Shown here: positions 13,770-14,534 of the stretch, in pieces
Layout: the number at the start of each line of letters is the position of its first letter
How positions within the stretch are numbered: position 1 is the stretch's first letter
DNA from: Nitrospirae bacterium CG2_30_53_67
GTDB taxonomy: Bacteria; CG2-30-53-67
Reading direction: 5' to 3'
Length of the DNA stretch: 14,534 bases
Assembly (NCBI GenBank): GCA_001873285.1
Contig: MNYV01000164.1
Coordinates: 1-14,534, forward strand
The notes under the pieces: model-generated
What the model was told of the DNA's origin: nothing
Seen by the model: only the letters and a program-made list of their open reading frames with translations
Database searches by the model: none
Program-made: the position numbers and the translations under genes

Positions 13770-14237
13770 TCACGCGCTCTTAGCACGGACAATCAAATCA
13801 ACTTCACAATCGAGAACATTTAGCAGAGTAAGCATTTGGTCAATGGACTTGCGATAATTAGTCTGATCAAGCAGCCGGTAAAACTGCGTTGCCGAGGTTC
13901 CTAAACGACGTATAATCTCGCGTTTACTTAAAGAACTTTTTTTTACACGATTCTGAGCCTCAAGAGTGAGCTTATAGAGGAGAGTATCTCTCATATAAGC
14001 AGGATCTTGGTTATACTCAAGAACCTGCTCCACATGAACAGTCCCTTCTCGTCCGGACTCAAGCATATATGTAAACCCTTCTCGTCCCAGTTCAGCATCA
14101 ACAAGAGCCCGCACCACCTTGTCTTCCGATGTCGGCGCGGCATCAAGCCTGGCATATGGAAACCAAAAACCATTGGACTTAATTTTCACCAGAAAACCTT
14201 TTCTCCGATTGTTGAAGCTCACAGAGCTAATCTTCAT
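13770..14237 (-). CDS. HTH-domain protein paired with a DUF4160 protein (probable antitoxin/repressor)
   Basis: 155 residues in two parts. The N-terminal part (1-75) is a small beta-rich domain resembling DUF2442-type modules (FLVKIKSNGFWFPYARLDAAP). The C-terminal part (about 95-150) holds a helix-turn-helix: SLSKREIIRRLGTSATQFYRLLDQTNYRKSIDQML, followed by LLNVLDCEVDLIV as in Xre-type regulators. The ATG at 14237 overlaps the stop of the upstream gene as ATGA, so both are co-translated. By analogy with other DUF4160-linked pairs it may neutralise or regulate its partner; this is inference. It ends 14 bases from the DUF4143 fragment on the opposite strand. Confidence 0.8.
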   Translation of the reverse strand: MKISSVSFNNRRKGFLVKIKSNGFWFPYARLDAAPTSEDKVVRALVDAELGREGFTYMLESGREGTVHVEQVLEYNQDPAYMRDTLLYKLTLEAQNRVKKSSLSKREIIRRLGTSATQFYRLLDQTNYRKSIDQMLTLLNVLDCEVDLIVRAKSA

Positions 14238-14428
14238 ATCAACCCCTCAGACAGCAATTCACGGATCAGTTCGATCACCTTGCGAGACGGTTTACCTTTC
14301 ATCGGCATCTCGTTTTCCAGGTCCCATTTGACGACGAGCTTTCCGTCTTTGTAGACATGCACATGCCGAGGCCCATGGTCACCTGCCCAAGTGAAAAAGA
14401 CGAACCCGCCTCGTCGCACCTTTCCCAT
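14234..14428 (-). CDS. DUF4160 protein, possible toxin of a small two-gene cassette
   Basis: A 64-residue product. The family signature is clear: FFTWAGDHGPRHVHVYKDGK (11-30), with paired histidines H22 and H24, followed by VVKWDLENEM. The C-terminal part (RKVIELIRELLSEGL) is a helix. DUF4160 proteins are often found next to DUF2442 or HTH proteins in toxin-antitoxin-like pairs, but their biochemical role is not firmly known. The ATG at 14428 has no ribosome-binding site, and the promoter just upstream places the transcript start at or within this codon. No better in-frame start with a ribosome-binding site exists downstream. Confidence 0.85.
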   Translation of the reverse strand: MGKVRRGGFVFFTWAGDHGPRHVHVYKDGKLVVKWDLENEMPMKGKPSRKVIELIRELLSEGLI

Positions 14429-14433
14429 AAAAT

Positions 14434-14462
14434 ATGTTACCCTTGGAGGTATCGCTTGTCAA
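14434..14462 (-). promoter_or_regulatory. Strong sigma70 promoter for the DUF4160/HTH pair
   Basis: TTGACA (14457-14462), exactly 17 bases, then TAACAT (14434-14439) on the minus strand. The expected transcription start, about 7 bases past the -10 box, falls at 14426-14428, the start codon itself. This implies a leaderless mRNA. Confidence 0.75.
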
Positions 14463-14470
14463 GTAAAAAT

Positions 14471-14534
14471 GGGTCTCCGACAAAAATGCCTGTCCTCCGA
14501 TCCCCCGATCGAGTCGGGGGATGACACCCGGAGC
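14471..14534. repeat. 30-bp dispersed repeat (copy B) joined to the REP-like palindrome, cut by the window end
   Basis: 14471-14500 matches 6853-6882 at 28 of 30 bases. 14499-14534 is identical over 36 bases to 12378-12413 and 12549-12584, with the stem at 14500-14508 and 14514-14522. The element clearly continues beyond the window. Confidence 0.85.

Overview
The window looks like chromosomal DNA of a moderately GC-rich Gram-negative bacterium, most likely a deltaproteobacterial-type lineage. This rests on the gene order pgpA-cinA-thpR-recA-pilT-like on one strand, a DUF1015 protein, and many dispersed palindromic intergenic repeats. The lineage is inferred from memory of gene order, not from a search.

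Positions 221-6776 (minus strand) are housekeeping. A carboxymuconolactone-decarboxylase-like gene and a tRNA-nucleotidyltransferase/poly(A)-polymerase gene lie upstream. After a clear sigma70-type promoter (4965-4994) come pgpA, cinA, thpR, recA and a PilT/PilU-type ATPase. pgpA and cinA overlap by 4 bases, and the others are separated by about 50-100 bases. The set covers phospholipid synthesis, NAD by-product salvage, RNA 2',3'-cyclic ends, recombination and type IV pilus retraction. The CinA N-terminal domain has lost its usual signature motifs.

Positions 6777-9271 hold a repeat-rich divergent promoter region and two plus-strand genes: a DUF1015 protein and a DUF4013-like membrane protein. 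Positions 9334-10169 hold a complete type VII toxin-antitoxin pair (MntA nucleotidyltransferase and HepT HEPN RNase) with all key motifs intact. It converges on a 484-residue GHKL (Hsp90/MutL-like) ATPase gene of unknown function at 10309-11763.

Positions 11764-14534 are accessory DNA. They contain a near-consensus promoter with no obvious start codon behind it, and a dense cluster of REP-like palindromes with a 37-bp tandem unit. They also hold a decayed vapBC-type pair with an internal deletion in the toxin, a 5'-truncated DUF4143 ATPase gene, and an apparently intact DUF4160/HTH pair whose strong promoter predicts a nearly leaderless mRNA. The same 36-bp palindrome core is found on both sides of this block (12549-12584 and at the window end), so the block is bracketed by direct repeats.

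I found no rRNA, tRNA or CRISPR array and no intact transposase. The most interesting points are the intact HepT/MntA pair beside the GHKL ATPase, the leaderless DUF4160/HTH cassette, the orphan promoter at 12101-12129 and the repeat-bracketed block of toxin-antitoxin remnants.
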